A stretch of 64,000 bases of DNA from Umezawaea beigongshangensis (lineage in GTDB: Bacteria > Actinomycetota > Actinomycetes > Mycobacteriales > Pseudonocardiaceae), in NCBI RefSeq assembly GCF_016464305.1, contig NZ_JAEIOJ010000012.1, positions 1 to 64,000 of the forward strand, read 5' to 3'. The position numbers and the translations under genes are program-made. This document shows positions 41,993 through 50,581 of the stretch, piece after piece; the first letter of the stretch is position 1, and every line of letters starts with the position of its first letter. The notes under the pieces are model-generated. The model made no database searches. It saw only the letters and a list, made by a program, of their open reading frames with translations, and was not told where the DNA came from.

Positions 41993-43270
41993 ATGAGCAA
42001 GAAGTTCGTCCTGAAGGGAAGGAGGAACGGTCGCAGCACCCGTCTGCTCGGCCTCCTCGCCACCTGCCTGCTGATCACCGCCGCCACTCCCGCGGCAGCC
42101 GACCCCCGGCAGGGGGCCGCCGCGCTGCGCGAGGTGATGTTCGTCGGCAACAACTGGGAGGGCACCGCCGACGTCATCGCCTCCAGCGGGAACTTCGCCC
42201 GCATCGGCCGGGTGAACGTCATCCCCGACCGGGACGAGCGGCTGCGCGAGATCTACCTCAACCCGATCAAGCTGGCCTACTTCCTCGGCATCCGCAACGG
42301 CCCCGGCGAGGGGCACGACCAGTTCGTCGACGACATGTACACCACGCCGGACGGCAGCGCCGTGGTCGTCTCCCGCCCCAGCTTCGCCGACGTGGTCTCC
42401 CTCGACCTGGTCACCGGCCGCGTGAAGTGGCGCTTCCCGGTCTCGGGGTACCGCTCCGACCACATGGCGGTGTCGCCGGACGGGCGCAGGGTCGCGGTGT
42501 CGGCCTCCACGTCCAACACCGTGCACGTGCTCGACGTCCTCACCGGCCGCCAGGTCGGTTCGTTCGCCACCGGGGACAAGCCGCACGAGAACGTGTTCAC
42601 CGACGGTGGCCGGTACCTGTGGAACATGTCGATCGGCGAGGTCAACACCGATCTGGACGACCCGTTCTGGGACTTCACCAAGGGCGACCGCCGCATCACC
42701 GTCGTCGACACGACCACCTTCCAGCAGGTGAGGGTGATCGACATGAGGCAGCGCCTGGACGCCTTCGGCCGTTCGGACCTGTCGGACTCGGTCCGGCCCG
42801 TGGCGTTCACCCCCGACGAGTCGACGCTCTACTTCCAGGTGTCGTTCTTCAACGGGTTCGTGGAGTACGACGTCGCCGCCGACCGGATCACCCGGGTGAA
42901 GGAGCTGCCCGAGAACCCGGACACCAGCGAGGACCGCAGGACCTGGGTCAACGACTCCCGCCACCACGGCATGTCGGTGAGTCCGGCCGGCGACAAGCTG
43001 TGCGTCGCCGGGACGATGGACGACTACGCCGTGGTCGTCGACCGGGCGACCCTGCGAGAGGGTGCCGCGGTGCCCGCCTCCAAGCCCTACTGGGCGACCG
43101 TCAGCGGTGACGGCCGCAGCTGCGTCGTCTCCGAGAGCGGCGCCGACCAGGTCACCGCGATCGACTTCGCCACCGGCCGCAAGGTGGTCTCCGTGCCGGT
43201 GGGCGACCACCCGCAGCGGGTCCGCACCGGCCACGTCCCCGCCGGGTGGACCGGCCCGGCCACGGGCTGA
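41993..43270 (+). CDS. Secreted YncE-like beta-propeller protein
   Basis: This 425-aa protein has an N-terminal signal peptide (basic RRNGRSTR, hydrophobic LLGLLATCLLITAATPAAA). At least five propeller blades follow with the YVTN/YncE pattern: MYTTPDGSAVVVSRPSFADV, MAVSPDGRRVAVSASTSNTV, HVLDVLTGRQVGSFATGDKP, VAFTPDESTLYFQVSFFNGF, MSVSPAGDKLCVAGTMDDYA and VTAIDFATGRKVVSVPVGDH. No catalytic motif is evident. It is probably an extracytoplasmic binding or scaffold protein. ATG 41993 is the only start giving the full signal peptide. Confidence 0.75.
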   Translation: MSKKFVLKGRRNGRSTRLLGLLATCLLITAATPAAADPRQGAAALREVMFVGNNWEGTADVIASSGNFARIGRVNVIPDRDERLREIYLNPIKLAYFLGIRNGPGEGHDQFVDDMYTTPDGSAVVVSRPSFADVVSLDLVTGRVKWRFPVSGYRSDHMAVSPDGRRVAVSASTSNTVHVLDVLTGRQVGSFATGDKPHENVFTDGGRYLWNMSIGEVNTDLDDPFWDFTKGDRRITVVDTTTFQQVRVIDMRQRLDAFGRSDLSDSVRPVAFTPDESTLYFQVSFFNGFVEYDVAADRITRVKELPENPDTSEDRRTWVNDSRHHGMSVSPAGDKLCVAGTMDDYAVVVDRATLREGAAVPASKPYWATVSGDGRSCVVSESGADQVTAIDFATGRKVVSVPVGDHPQRVRTGHVPAGWTGPATG

Positions 43271-43618
43271 CCGGTCGGCACGGCTCGACACGGGTCCGGT
43301 GGGTGCCAAGCGGTGCGCGCCCACCGGACGCGCGTCGGGACCGCTCGCGGACCGGAGGCCGCGCAGCGGTCGAGCGGCGCACGTCGCGCAGCGGAATTCG
43401 ATCGGCGCGGGAATCGTCCACTTCTCGCGGAATGGTCCGATCGGTGCGGGTCGCCTGTGTCGGCCACCGGTGAAGTGGGCTGTGCGGCGGAGCGCGGTGG
43501 ACGACGATCGGACTGTTGTGACGGCACAGCTGCGACAATCGGGTCGTCCGGTGAAGAACGTCTCGGAATCGATGATCCCGGTGGCACGATGAGGCTTCGC
43601 GACAACACGGGGGAGACG
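43271..43618. other. Intergenic region upstream of trypsin-like protease
   Basis: The 348-base gap contains several GATCGG/GGTCCGATCGG-like words (near 43399, 43436 and 43508) but no long repeat or convincing frame. An in-frame ATG at 43589 could lengthen the next protein by 10 residues but lacks a ribosome binding site. Confidence 0.4.
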
Positions 43619-44653
43619 ATGGTGTCACGTACGAGAATCGCCCGAAGAATTCTGGCCGGCGCGTTGCTGACAGCGGGGCTGGTCGCCGTGCCGACGACGG
43701 CCGGGGCGGCGCCCGCGGTGCCCGCCGCGGCCACTCCGCAGTCGGCGGCCACGTCGCTCAGCCCGGAGGCCGCGGCGCTGTCGGCCGATCCGAACACCGC
43801 GCTGGAGCGGTTCTGGACCCCGGAGCGGATCGCGGCGGCCAAGCCCGCCGACCGGGGCGTCACGCCGGAGGAGGTGCGGAGCACCGCGCAGACGTCCGTG
43901 CTGGGCGCGCTCGACGTGCCGGGCGAGAGTCCGGTCGTGGGCGGACCGGGGGAGGCGACCACGTTCGCTGGCGCGACCGGGACGTCCTGGCCCGCCCGGC
44001 ACGACTGGGTGTCGCTGACCAACGGCAAGGTGCTCTTCGAGGACAACGGACTGTGGCACTGCTCCGGGGTCGTCGTCAGCACCGAGGCGCGCAACACCGT
44101 CTTCACCGCGGGCCACTGCGTCCACGGCGGCAAGGGCGGCACCTGGCACGACCAGAACTGGACCTTCATCCCGGACTACTACTACGGCGACCGTCCGCGG
44201 GGCACCTGGAGCGCACGGCAGCTGTGGGCTCTCAACGGGTGGATCAACGACAGCGACAACGGCTACGACGTGGGCGCCGCCGTGATGCACCCGCTCAACG
44301 GCCAGCAGCTGATGGACGTCACCGGCAGTCAGGGCATCCGGTTGAACGGGCCCGCCACGCCGTCGGTGTGGCACTTCGGCTTCCCGCTGAACTCGCCCTT
44401 CGACGGTGAGGACCTCATCACCTGCGACGGGGCCACCTCGCGGCGGTTCGTGATCACCGGAGACCTCAAGCTCGCCTGTACGATGCAGGGCGGCGCGAGC
44501 GGTGGCGCGTGGCTCGCCGACTTCAACCAGAGCTCGGGCTACACGGTCAGCGTGAACAGCTACCACGTCGGCGACGACCTGACGCAGATCTACGGCCCGT
44601 ACTTCGGTGACGGTGCGAAGAACCTCTACGACTCGGTGAGGAACCTGACGTGA
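43619..44653 (+). CDS. Secreted trypsin-like serine peptidase (S1 fold)
   Basis: This 344-aa preproprotein has the signal peptide MVSRTRIARRILAGALLTAG (cleavage after TAGAA). A pro-region of about 90 residues is followed by the protease domain with H166 (VFTAGHCVHGGKG), D217 (NGYDVGAAVMHPL) and S294 (MQGGASGGAWLADF). The arrangement resembles actinobacterial V8/glutamyl-type trypsin-fold peptidases. The stop overlaps the next gene's GTG (GTGA), so protease and lipoprotein are co-translated. Confidence 0.85.
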   Translation: MVSRTRIARRILAGALLTAGLVAVPTTAGAAPAVPAAATPQSAATSLSPEAAALSADPNTALERFWTPERIAAAKPADRGVTPEEVRSTAQTSVLGALDVPGESPVVGGPGEATTFAGATGTSWPARHDWVSLTNGKVLFEDNGLWHCSGVVVSTEARNTVFTAGHCVHGGKGGTWHDQNWTFIPDYYYGDRPRGTWSARQLWALNGWINDSDNGYDVGAAVMHPLNGQQLMDVTGSQGIRLNGPATPSVWHFGFPLNSPFDGEDLITCDGATSRRFVITGDLKLACTMQGGASGGAWLADFNQSSGYTVSVNSYHVGDDLTQIYGPYFGDGAKNLYDSVRNLT

Positions 44654-45069
44654 GGCGTGGCACGGCTCGCCTGATCGCGGCCGGACTGGCCGTGCTGGCG
44701 GCCGTGCCCGCCGGATGTTCGGACGGCGGGCACGACGGCGGGCAGAGCACCCGCGTCGTGCCCGCTCCGAGCGTGGTGCTCGAACGCGCTCCCGCGCCGA
44801 CCGACCGGGAACTCGTCCTCCGCATCGGCTTCTCGGCCCTGTCGAGCGGCCCCGACGCCCTCGCGGACGTCGAGGTGCGCCAGTCGGCGGACAGCGTCGG
44901 CATCCGGATCACGGTGCGCGAGCGCGTGCCGGGCGACGACGAAGCGGTGTCGAACAGCGCCTTCACCGCCACCGAGACCGTTCGGCTGGACCAGCCGGTC
45001 GGCGACGCGACCGTGGTCGACCTCAACCGCGATCCACCGGCCGAGATCCGAGCGCTGTCCGGCGGCTGA
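44650..45069 (+). CDS. Small lipoprotein coupled to the trypsin-like protease
   Basis: This 139-aa protein starts in the GTGA overlap. The signal peptide ends in a lipobox (VLAAVPAGCSDGG), so Cys23 is likely lipidated. The mature part contains RELVLRIGFSALSSGPDALA and VGIRITVRERVPGDDEAVSN, probably a beta-rich domain. I recognise no family. Because it is translationally coupled to a secreted protease it may anchor, inhibit or assist that enzyme; this is inferred from context alone. Confidence 0.65.
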   Translation: MRRGTARLIAAGLAVLAAVPAGCSDGGHDGGQSTRVVPAPSVVLERAPAPTDRELVLRIGFSALSSGPDALADVEVRQSADSVGIRITVRERVPGDDEAVSNSAFTATETVRLDQPVGDATVVDLNRDPPAEIRALSGG

Positions 45070-45555
45070 ACCGGATGCGCCACGGCACGGGGACGTGTCG
45101 AGACGGCAGCGTGACTCCGATCCGAAAGGGCGATGCCGCGCAGGTCTCCGGGCGCTGTCCGCGCCGACCTCCCGCGGGTCCGCCGACCGGGCTGAAGTGC
45201 GTCGCTCGTCCACCTCCCTCCGCCGCAGGGCGGCCGACTCGTCGCTCCCCTCGCCGAGGATCTCTGACGACGGAGCCCGCCCAGTCCGTTCGCGTGCGTC
45301 CTGGATCTCTGGTGCGCTGGACGGCGGTGGAAGCTGCTCGGCATCGCACCACTCGTGCCACAGGAAGATCCGACGCCCGTCACGACGGTCGCACGGGTGG
45401 CGTCTCGGGACGACAGCATCAACCACGGTGGACAGTTCACTCCGGAGTGGACCGAGGTGGCGTGAACGCCGGTTTCCGTGCTGCGCGTTGCGAGCGACGC
45501 TCGACGGGGGTGTGACCTCTGTGGAGCGGAGGAATCGCGGTGAGGCCCCGCGGGC
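45070..45555. other. Intergenic region between lipoprotein and HxlR genes
   Basis: A 486-base gap between two converging genes. Reading frames here have mixed third-position composition unlike real genes of this genome. No strong hairpin, repeat or RNA motif was seen. It may be decayed DNA. Confidence 0.4.
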
Positions 45556-45924
45556 TCAGCGCGGCGAGGTGCCGTGGGCGTCCTGGAAGTCGGCGACGGC
45601 GCCGCCGTGCTGCTCCGCCCACGCGGTGAGGGCGGCGACGGGTTCCACGAGCGTGCGGCCCAGCTCGGTCAACCGGTACTCGACGCGCGGCGGAGCCTCC
45701 CGGTAGGCGTGCCGCTCCACCAGGCCGTACCCCTGGAGACGGCGCAGGGTCTGGGTGAGGACCTTGCGCGAGACGCCGCCGATCTGGCCGACCAGTTCGC
45801 CGTGCCTGCGCGGCCCGTCGCTCAGGCCGAACACGACGAGCGCCGCCCACTTGTCGGCGATGATCTCGATCGTCAGCCGGGCCGGGCAGTCGGCGAGGAA
45901 GCCGTAGCGGGTCGCGCAGGTCAC
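45556..45924 (-). CDS. HxlR-family winged-helix regulator
   Basis: This 122-aa protein begins MTCATRYGFLADCPARLTIE. It shows the HxlR domain: ADKWAALVVFGLSDGPRRHG, LVGQIGGVSRKVLTQTLRRL, YGLVERHAYREAPPRVEYRL and TELGRTLVEPVAALTAWAEQ. The conserved N-terminal Cys (DCP) is a possible redox or electrophile sensor. It is divergent from an NmrA-like oxidoreductase, with a perfect palindrome between them, so it probably controls that gene and itself. Confidence 0.9.
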   Translation of the reverse strand: MTCATRYGFLADCPARLTIEIIADKWAALVVFGLSDGPRRHGELVGQIGGVSRKVLTQTLRRLQGYGLVERHAYREAPPRVEYRLTELGRTLVEPVAALTAWAEQHGGAVADFQDAHGTSPR

Positions 45925-45942
45925 GAGCGGAAGCTACCAGCG

Positions 45943-45970
45943 CCGACGGGTACCGCCCGGTACCCGTCGG
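45943..45970. promoter_or_regulatory. Perfect palindrome, probable HxlR operator
   Basis: CCGACGGGTACC (45943-45954) and GGTACCCGTCGG (45959-45970) are exact inverse repeats separated by four bases. They lie between the divergent HxlR and NmrA-like genes, just upstream of the TAGCGT -10-like hexamer of the latter. Confidence 0.75.
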
Positions 45971-45988
45971 ACTCCTAGCGTTGATCAC

Positions 45989-46972
45989 GTGAAACCCCAG
46001 ATCAACACCCTCGTGGTGGGCGGCACCGGCGCGATGGGCGGCCGGGTCGTGCACCGGCTGCTGGCGCACCCCGCCAACGCGATCACCGTCCTCACCCGCG
46101 ACCCGGCCTCGGTCAGGGCCGTCGCCCTGCTGGAACGCGGCGGCGGCCGGGTCCGCCTCGTGCGCGGCGACGTGGACGACCCCGCAGCTCTGCGACGGGC
46201 CGTGTCCGGCGCGGACCGCGTCTTCTGCAACACGGACTTCTTCTCCACCGGCAGCGCGCTGGAGGAGCACCGGCAGGGCGTGGCGGTGCTCGAAGCGGCC
46301 AGGGTCGCCGGCGTGGACCGGTTCGTGTGGTCCTCGCTGGACGCCGTCGCGGCCCTGACGCACGGCCGGACCGTCGTGCCGCACTACGACGCCAAGGCGG
46401 CCGTCGCCGCGCACGTGCACCTCCAGCGGTCGGAGGAGGTGGTGCGCCGCGAGCAGGACGGCTGGTACACCCACCACGTCTCGATCCTCACCACCGCCCC
46501 GTACTTCGAGAACCTGTCCACCCGTCTGGCGCCGACGCCGGGCCGGCTGCCGGACGGCCGGCAGGGCCTCGTCCTGCACGCCCCGCTCGGCACCGGCCGG
46601 TACCCGATGATCGGCCTGGACGACATCGCCCGGTTCGCGGACCTGCTGTTCGAGCGCTGGCAGTCCTGGGGCGGCCGGGACCTCGCCGTCGTCGCCGAGG
46701 GCCTGACGGGCGAGCAGATCGCCGGAGCCTTCGAGCGGACGACGGGCGTCCCCACCGCCTACGTCCCGGTGCCGCTGGACGTGCTGCGGGACTCGGACCC
46801 GGACCACGGCCACGACTTCGCCGCGATGTTCCAGTTCTTCCAGGAGCGCGACCTGACCGCACGGGACCGCGACGTCTCCCTGCTGCGCGCCCTGCTCCCG
46901 GACCTGACGACCCTGGAGGAGTGGTTGCGCGCGACCGGTCCCGATCCGGAGCGGCGAATTCTACCGGGATGA
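45989..46972 (+). CDS. NmrA-like NAD(P)-binding oxidoreductase
   Basis: This 327-aa protein begins MKPQINTLVVGGTGAMGGRV with the GGTGAMGG nucleotide loop. Later blocks are FCNTDFFSTGSALEEHRQGV, AVLEAARVAGVDRFVWSSLD, GWYTHHVSILTTAPYFENLS and YPMIGLDDIARFADLLFERW. It belongs to the NmrA/HSCARG-type atypical SDRs. GTG 45989 lies seven bases after TAGCGT, so the mRNA may be leaderless. It is expected to be induced through the HxlR palindrome. Confidence 0.8.
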   Translation: MKPQINTLVVGGTGAMGGRVVHRLLAHPANAITVLTRDPASVRAVALLERGGGRVRLVRGDVDDPAALRRAVSGADRVFCNTDFFSTGSALEEHRQGVAVLEAARVAGVDRFVWSSLDAVAALTHGRTVVPHYDAKAAVAAHVHLQRSEEVVRREQDGWYTHHVSILTTAPYFENLSTRLAPTPGRLPDGRQGLVLHAPLGTGRYPMIGLDDIARFADLLFERWQSWGGRDLAVVAEGLTGEQIAGAFERTTGVPTAYVPVPLDVLRDSDPDHGHDFAAMFQFFQERDLTARDRDVSLLRALLPDLTTLEEWLRATGPDPERRILPG

Positions 46973-47159
46973 ACAATCCGGCGGTCAACCGCTGATGTGG
47001 TGAATGCGGAGATCGTCCCAGTCCGGTCGGGAGCGGTCGGAGTTCTCATCGAGATGACGGTCTTGACGTGATCTGACGGCGATCGTTAGCCTTGCGTCGA
47101 AGTTGCGGTGCAAAAGAGTGGCGGAATGTGGTCCACCTCCCTCGGGAAAGGTCGGTCTC

Positions 47160-47435
47160 TTGCCCCGAATCCTTCACCAGCTCTCCCTCGACGGGAATTA
47201 TTCTCCACCGTTGCCGGGTGTGCGCGAGGCGTTGCGGGGTTCGCTGGACCAGGTCCACCTCACCCTCGACCCGCTGGTCGACGGTCTCGTGTCCGACCTG
47301 GCCGTCCTCCGAGACGTACCCCCTGCTGATCCGCACGCGCCGGCGGAACCGGTCGCCGTGCCGCGGGCCGCCGCCAGCTCCGCCGCGGGGGCCACGCCAC
47401 CGGAAGCGGTGCTCGCCGGGAGGGACGACCGGTGA
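47160..47435 (+). pseudogene. N-terminal relic of a HisC-like aminotransferase
   Basis: The frame reads LPRILHQLSLDGNYSPPLPG, VREALRGSLDQVHLTLDPLV and DGLVSDLAVL. It then degenerates into alanine-rich sequence before a stop at 47435. The first 50 residues align without gaps to the start of the fusion protein at 54910-56910 (IVHQLSLNENFAPPLPGVRD, DRSHLTLDALSDGLT). No PLP-binding half or catalytic lysine remains. It lies just upstream of the terpene cyclase gene, showing that a paralogous aminotransferase was once part of this cluster. Confidence 0.7.
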
Positions 47436-47556
47436 CCGGGGCGCCACCGCTCCCGGCGCGTTGACGCTCCTCGCCCGCGGTCCTCGCTCCACCGGTGCCG
47501 CGCCATCGCTCCCGCCACGAGTTCCCGGTCGCCGCGACCGGGCGAGAGGACTCCGC

Positions 47557-49233
47557 ATGACGTCGGTGCACGACGACCTCGACCCGTTCCCCGACGTGCT
47601 CTCGAAGGCGATCACCGGGGGCGCCGAGGCGCTGTTCCTCGCGCAGCGCCCCGACGGGGTGTTCGACTACAGCGAGGACAACCTGACCTCCACGCTGGGC
47701 ACGGTCGGCGCGCTGTCGGCGCTGCACTTCGCCGATCCGGACGGCAGCGCCGACCTCGTCGCGGCGGGCGTCGGGTGGCTGCGGCGCACCCAGAACGACG
47801 ACGGCGGCTGGGCGATGGTCCCCGGCCTGTCCAGCGAGGCCGGACCGACGGCCGTCGCCTCCGCCGTGCTCCACCTGGTCGACCGGGCGGGGAGCGCGGA
47901 GTCCGTGCGGGCCGGGCAGCGCTGGATGGACGACTTCGGCGGCCTGGACGCGATCCCGCACCCCGAGGTCGTCTCCTGGTGCCGGCAGTACTACGGCTTC
48001 GCCGGCTGGCTGGCCCCGGAGGACATGCGCCGCTTCCCGCTGGAGCTGGCGCTGTGGCCGGGGCTGTACCGGAGGGTGTTCGACCTGCGCGTGCCGATGG
48101 CCTTCGCGCTCGGCCTCGCGCAGGCCAGGCACAAGCCGCTCACCGCGGTGCAGCGCGCGCTGGCCCGCCTGGCGGAGCCGAACGCGCTGAAGGCGATCCG
48201 GCAGGTCTACGAGCACGAGGGCTCGACCGGGGCCTGGTGCGAGAACGCGTGGGTCACCGGTCTGGTCTGCACCGGCCTGGCCCGCGCCGGGCTGGCCCCG
48301 GACATGGTCGCCGCCGCCGTGGGGTGGTTCCGCCGGACGATGCACCCCGACGGCTGGTGGCAGACCGGTCCGCTCGACTCGGCCTGGACGATGTACGCCG
48401 TGCGCGGTCTCACCGAGGCGGGCTACGCCGACGACCCGCGGCTGACCGCGTCGACCCGGTTCTTCGTGCGCGTGCAGCAGCACCGTCCGTTCCTCGCGTT
48501 CGGCTGCCCGCCGGGCTACTGGGGCTGGGCGGGCACCGAGGGCTGGCCCTCGACCCTGGAGACGGGGGAGATCCTGTCCGTGCTGTCCAGGACGCCCGGC
48601 GACGAGCAGGCGAACGCCGTCGAGCGGGGCGTCGACTGGCTGACCCGCATGCAGGACACCCGCGGGTCCTGGGGGCTCTGCGTGCGCAACACCAGGGTGG
48701 CCAACAGCGGCCCCTGCCCGATGACGACCGTGCAGGCCGTCGACGCGCTGCTCGACGCGGGCGTTCCGGCCGACGACCGCCGCGTGCGCCGCGCGCTGAG
48801 CTGGCTCGCCGGGGCCCAGCTCCCCGACGGCGCCTTCGAGTCCGTGTGGTACCGGCACCACACCATGGGCACCGCCGCCGTGCTGGAGACCTTCTCCAGG
48901 GTCGGCAGGGCGGACGGGGAACCGGCCCGCCGGGCGGCGGCGTGGCTGGAGCGGACCCGGCTGCCCGACGGTTCGTGGGGCGACGGGGCCGGTGCGCCCG
49001 GCACGGTGGAGGAGACCGGCTGGGCGATCTCGGCCCTGCTGGCCGCCGGCACCGACCCGGCCGGGGTGCGGCCGGGGGTGGACTGGCTGCTGGAGCACCG
49101 CGACTCCGGCGGCGGGTGGCCGTCGGAGGCCGTCAACGAGTACGTGCGCCACGTCAGCCGGTACACCAACCCCGCTCTCGCGCAGGGGATGGCCCTGCGC
49201 GCGCTGGGCCGCTACCGGGAGGCGATCCGCTGA
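47557..49233 (+). CDS. Squalene-cyclase-like protein (class II terpene cyclase superfamily)
   Basis: This 558-aa protein begins MTSVHDDLDPFPDVLSKAIT. It contains repeated alpha-helical QW-like motifs: FLAQRPDGVFDYSEDN, TQNDDGGWAMVPG, MHPDGWWQTG, MQDTRGSWGLC, AQLPDGAFESVW and TRLPDGSWGDG. Each is followed by a helix of T-x-x-T-x-x-AL type (PGTVEETGWAISALLAA). This is the fold of squalene-hopene cyclases and prenyltransferase/squalene-oxidase repeat proteins. The canonical DXDD acid motif is not visible; the equivalent region reads GPLDSAWTMYAV. It is shorter than hopene cyclases. A cyclase acting on a small prenylated or epoxidised substrate is the best guess. Confidence 0.7.
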   Translation: MTSVHDDLDPFPDVLSKAITGGAEALFLAQRPDGVFDYSEDNLTSTLGTVGALSALHFADPDGSADLVAAGVGWLRRTQNDDGGWAMVPGLSSEAGPTAVASAVLHLVDRAGSAESVRAGQRWMDDFGGLDAIPHPEVVSWCRQYYGFAGWLAPEDMRRFPLELALWPGLYRRVFDLRVPMAFALGLAQARHKPLTAVQRALARLAEPNALKAIRQVYEHEGSTGAWCENAWVTGLVCTGLARAGLAPDMVAAAVGWFRRTMHPDGWWQTGPLDSAWTMYAVRGLTEAGYADDPRLTASTRFFVRVQQHRPFLAFGCPPGYWGWAGTEGWPSTLETGEILSVLSRTPGDEQANAVERGVDWLTRMQDTRGSWGLCVRNTRVANSGPCPMTTVQAVDALLDAGVPADDRRVRRALSWLAGAQLPDGAFESVWYRHHTMGTAAVLETFSRVGRADGEPARRAAAWLERTRLPDGSWGDGAGAPGTVEETGWAISALLAAGTDPAGVRPGVDWLLEHRDSGGGWPSEAVNEYVRHVSRYTNPALAQGMALRALGRYREAIR

Positions 49234-49288
49234 CCGGGTGCCAGGAGTCGACGAGTTCTGACCGGACGTCCCAGGAACGGAGAACCTC

Positions 49289-50497
49289 ATGACGGGTGCG
49301 ACACGGGAGGATTCCTTCACCGAGGACTACTGGCGCGATCCGCACGGAACCCTCGCCAGGACGCGGGAGACCTGCCCGGTCCGCCAGGTCGACTTCGAGA
49401 GCGGCCCGACCTGGCTGGTCACCCGCTACGCCGACGTGCGCGCGGGGCTCACCGACGCACGACTGGCCAAGGACTGGCGGTCCACCCTGCCCGCGGAGGA
49501 ACGAGCCGCGGCGCCTCCCGGACTGCCCGCCCCGATGTCGCACATGCTGACCTCGCTCGACCCGCCGGAGCACACCCGGCTGCGGAGCCTGGTCGCCCAG
49601 GCGTTCACCGCTCGCCGGGTGGCCGCGCTGCGCCCGCGCGTGGAAGCCGTCGCCGCCGAGCTGCTCGACGCGCTGCCCGAGGACGAGCCGATCGACCTCG
49701 TGGCGCGCTTCGCGATCGTCCTCCCCATGGTGGTGATCTCCGAGCTGCTCGGCGTTCCCGAGATCGAGCGCGACGAGTTCGCCCGCCTGTCCACGGTGCT
49801 CATCGACGAGTGCCCCGAGGCCGAGCTCGTGCGGGCCTCCACGGAGATGGCCACCTACCTGGAGGGACTGGTCGCGGCCAAGCGCGCGGCGCCCGACGAC
49901 GCGCTGCTCTCCGCACTGATCACCGCGTCCGACGAGGGGGACCGGCTCTCCGACCTGGAGATCGTGGCGATGGCCATGCTGCTGCTCATGGCGGGGCACG
50001 AGACCACCGCCGTCTTCATCACCAACAGCGTCCGGGCGCTGCTGGACGACCCGTCGTCGCGCGAGCGCCTGGCGTCGCCGCAGTCGGTCCCGCCGCTGAT
50101 CGAGGAGCTGCTGCGCTGGCTCTCCCCGGCCATCAACGCCTCGCTGCGCTTCGCCGCGGAGGACCTGGAGATCGGCGGGGTCGCCATCGCCAGGGGCGAG
50201 TCGGTGATGCTGTCGACGGGAGCCGCGAACCGCGACCCCGCGCGGTACGACGCACCGGCCGAGCTGGACCCCGACCGCAACACCGCCGGTCACCTGGCCT
50301 TCGGCCACGGCATCCACCGGTGCCTGGGCGCGGCCCTGGTCCGCCTGGAGGGCGAGGTCGCGCTGGCCGCCCTGTTCACCCGCTTCCCGCGACTGCGAGC
50401 GGCGGCCGATCCCGCCGAGCTGACGTTCCGCCACAGCGTCCACGTGCACGCCCCGCGCACGTTCCCGGTCGTGCTCGGGCCCCGTGCGGGAACCTGA
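49289..50497 (+). CDS. Cytochrome P450
   Basis: This 402-aa class I bacterial P450 has I-helix MLLLMAGHETTAVFITNSVR, ExxR in LIEELLRWLSPAINASLRFA, the C-helix WxxxR equivalent HTRLRSLVAQAFTARRV and haem loop LAFGHGIHRCLGAALVRLEG (Cys ligand). There is no membrane anchor, as expected for soluble actinobacterial P450s. It follows the cyclase by 55 bases with GGAGAA before ATG 49289, so the two form an operon. A tailoring oxidation of the cyclised product is likely. Redox partners are not in the window. Confidence 0.9.
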   Translation: MTGATREDSFTEDYWRDPHGTLARTRETCPVRQVDFESGPTWLVTRYADVRAGLTDARLAKDWRSTLPAEERAAAPPGLPAPMSHMLTSLDPPEHTRLRSLVAQAFTARRVAALRPRVEAVAAELLDALPEDEPIDLVARFAIVLPMVVISELLGVPEIERDEFARLSTVLIDECPEAELVRASTEMATYLEGLVAAKRAAPDDALLSALITASDEGDRLSDLEIVAMAMLLLMAGHETTAVFITNSVRALLDDPSSRERLASPQSVPPLIEELLRWLSPAINASLRFAAEDLEIGGVAIARGESVMLSTGAANRDPARYDAPAELDPDRNTAGHLAFGHGIHRCLGAALVRLEGEVALAALFTRFPRLRAAADPAELTFRHSVHVHAPRTFPVVLGPRAGT

Positions 50498-50520
50498 CGC
50501 GAACGCCGCGCGCGCACCTC

Positions 50521-50566
50521 GGCCGGGCCCCGCCACCTCCTCGTCGAGGGGTGGCGGGGCCCGGCC
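50521..50566. terminator. Bidirectional terminator between P450 and dioxygenase
   Basis: Seventeen-base perfect arms (50521-50537 and 50550-50566) with extra pairing (CCTC/GAGG) in the 12-base centre form a very stable hairpin between the converging stop codons of the P450 and TauD-like genes. Confidence 0.8.
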
Positions 50567-50581
50567 CGCACGTGCCGCGCC

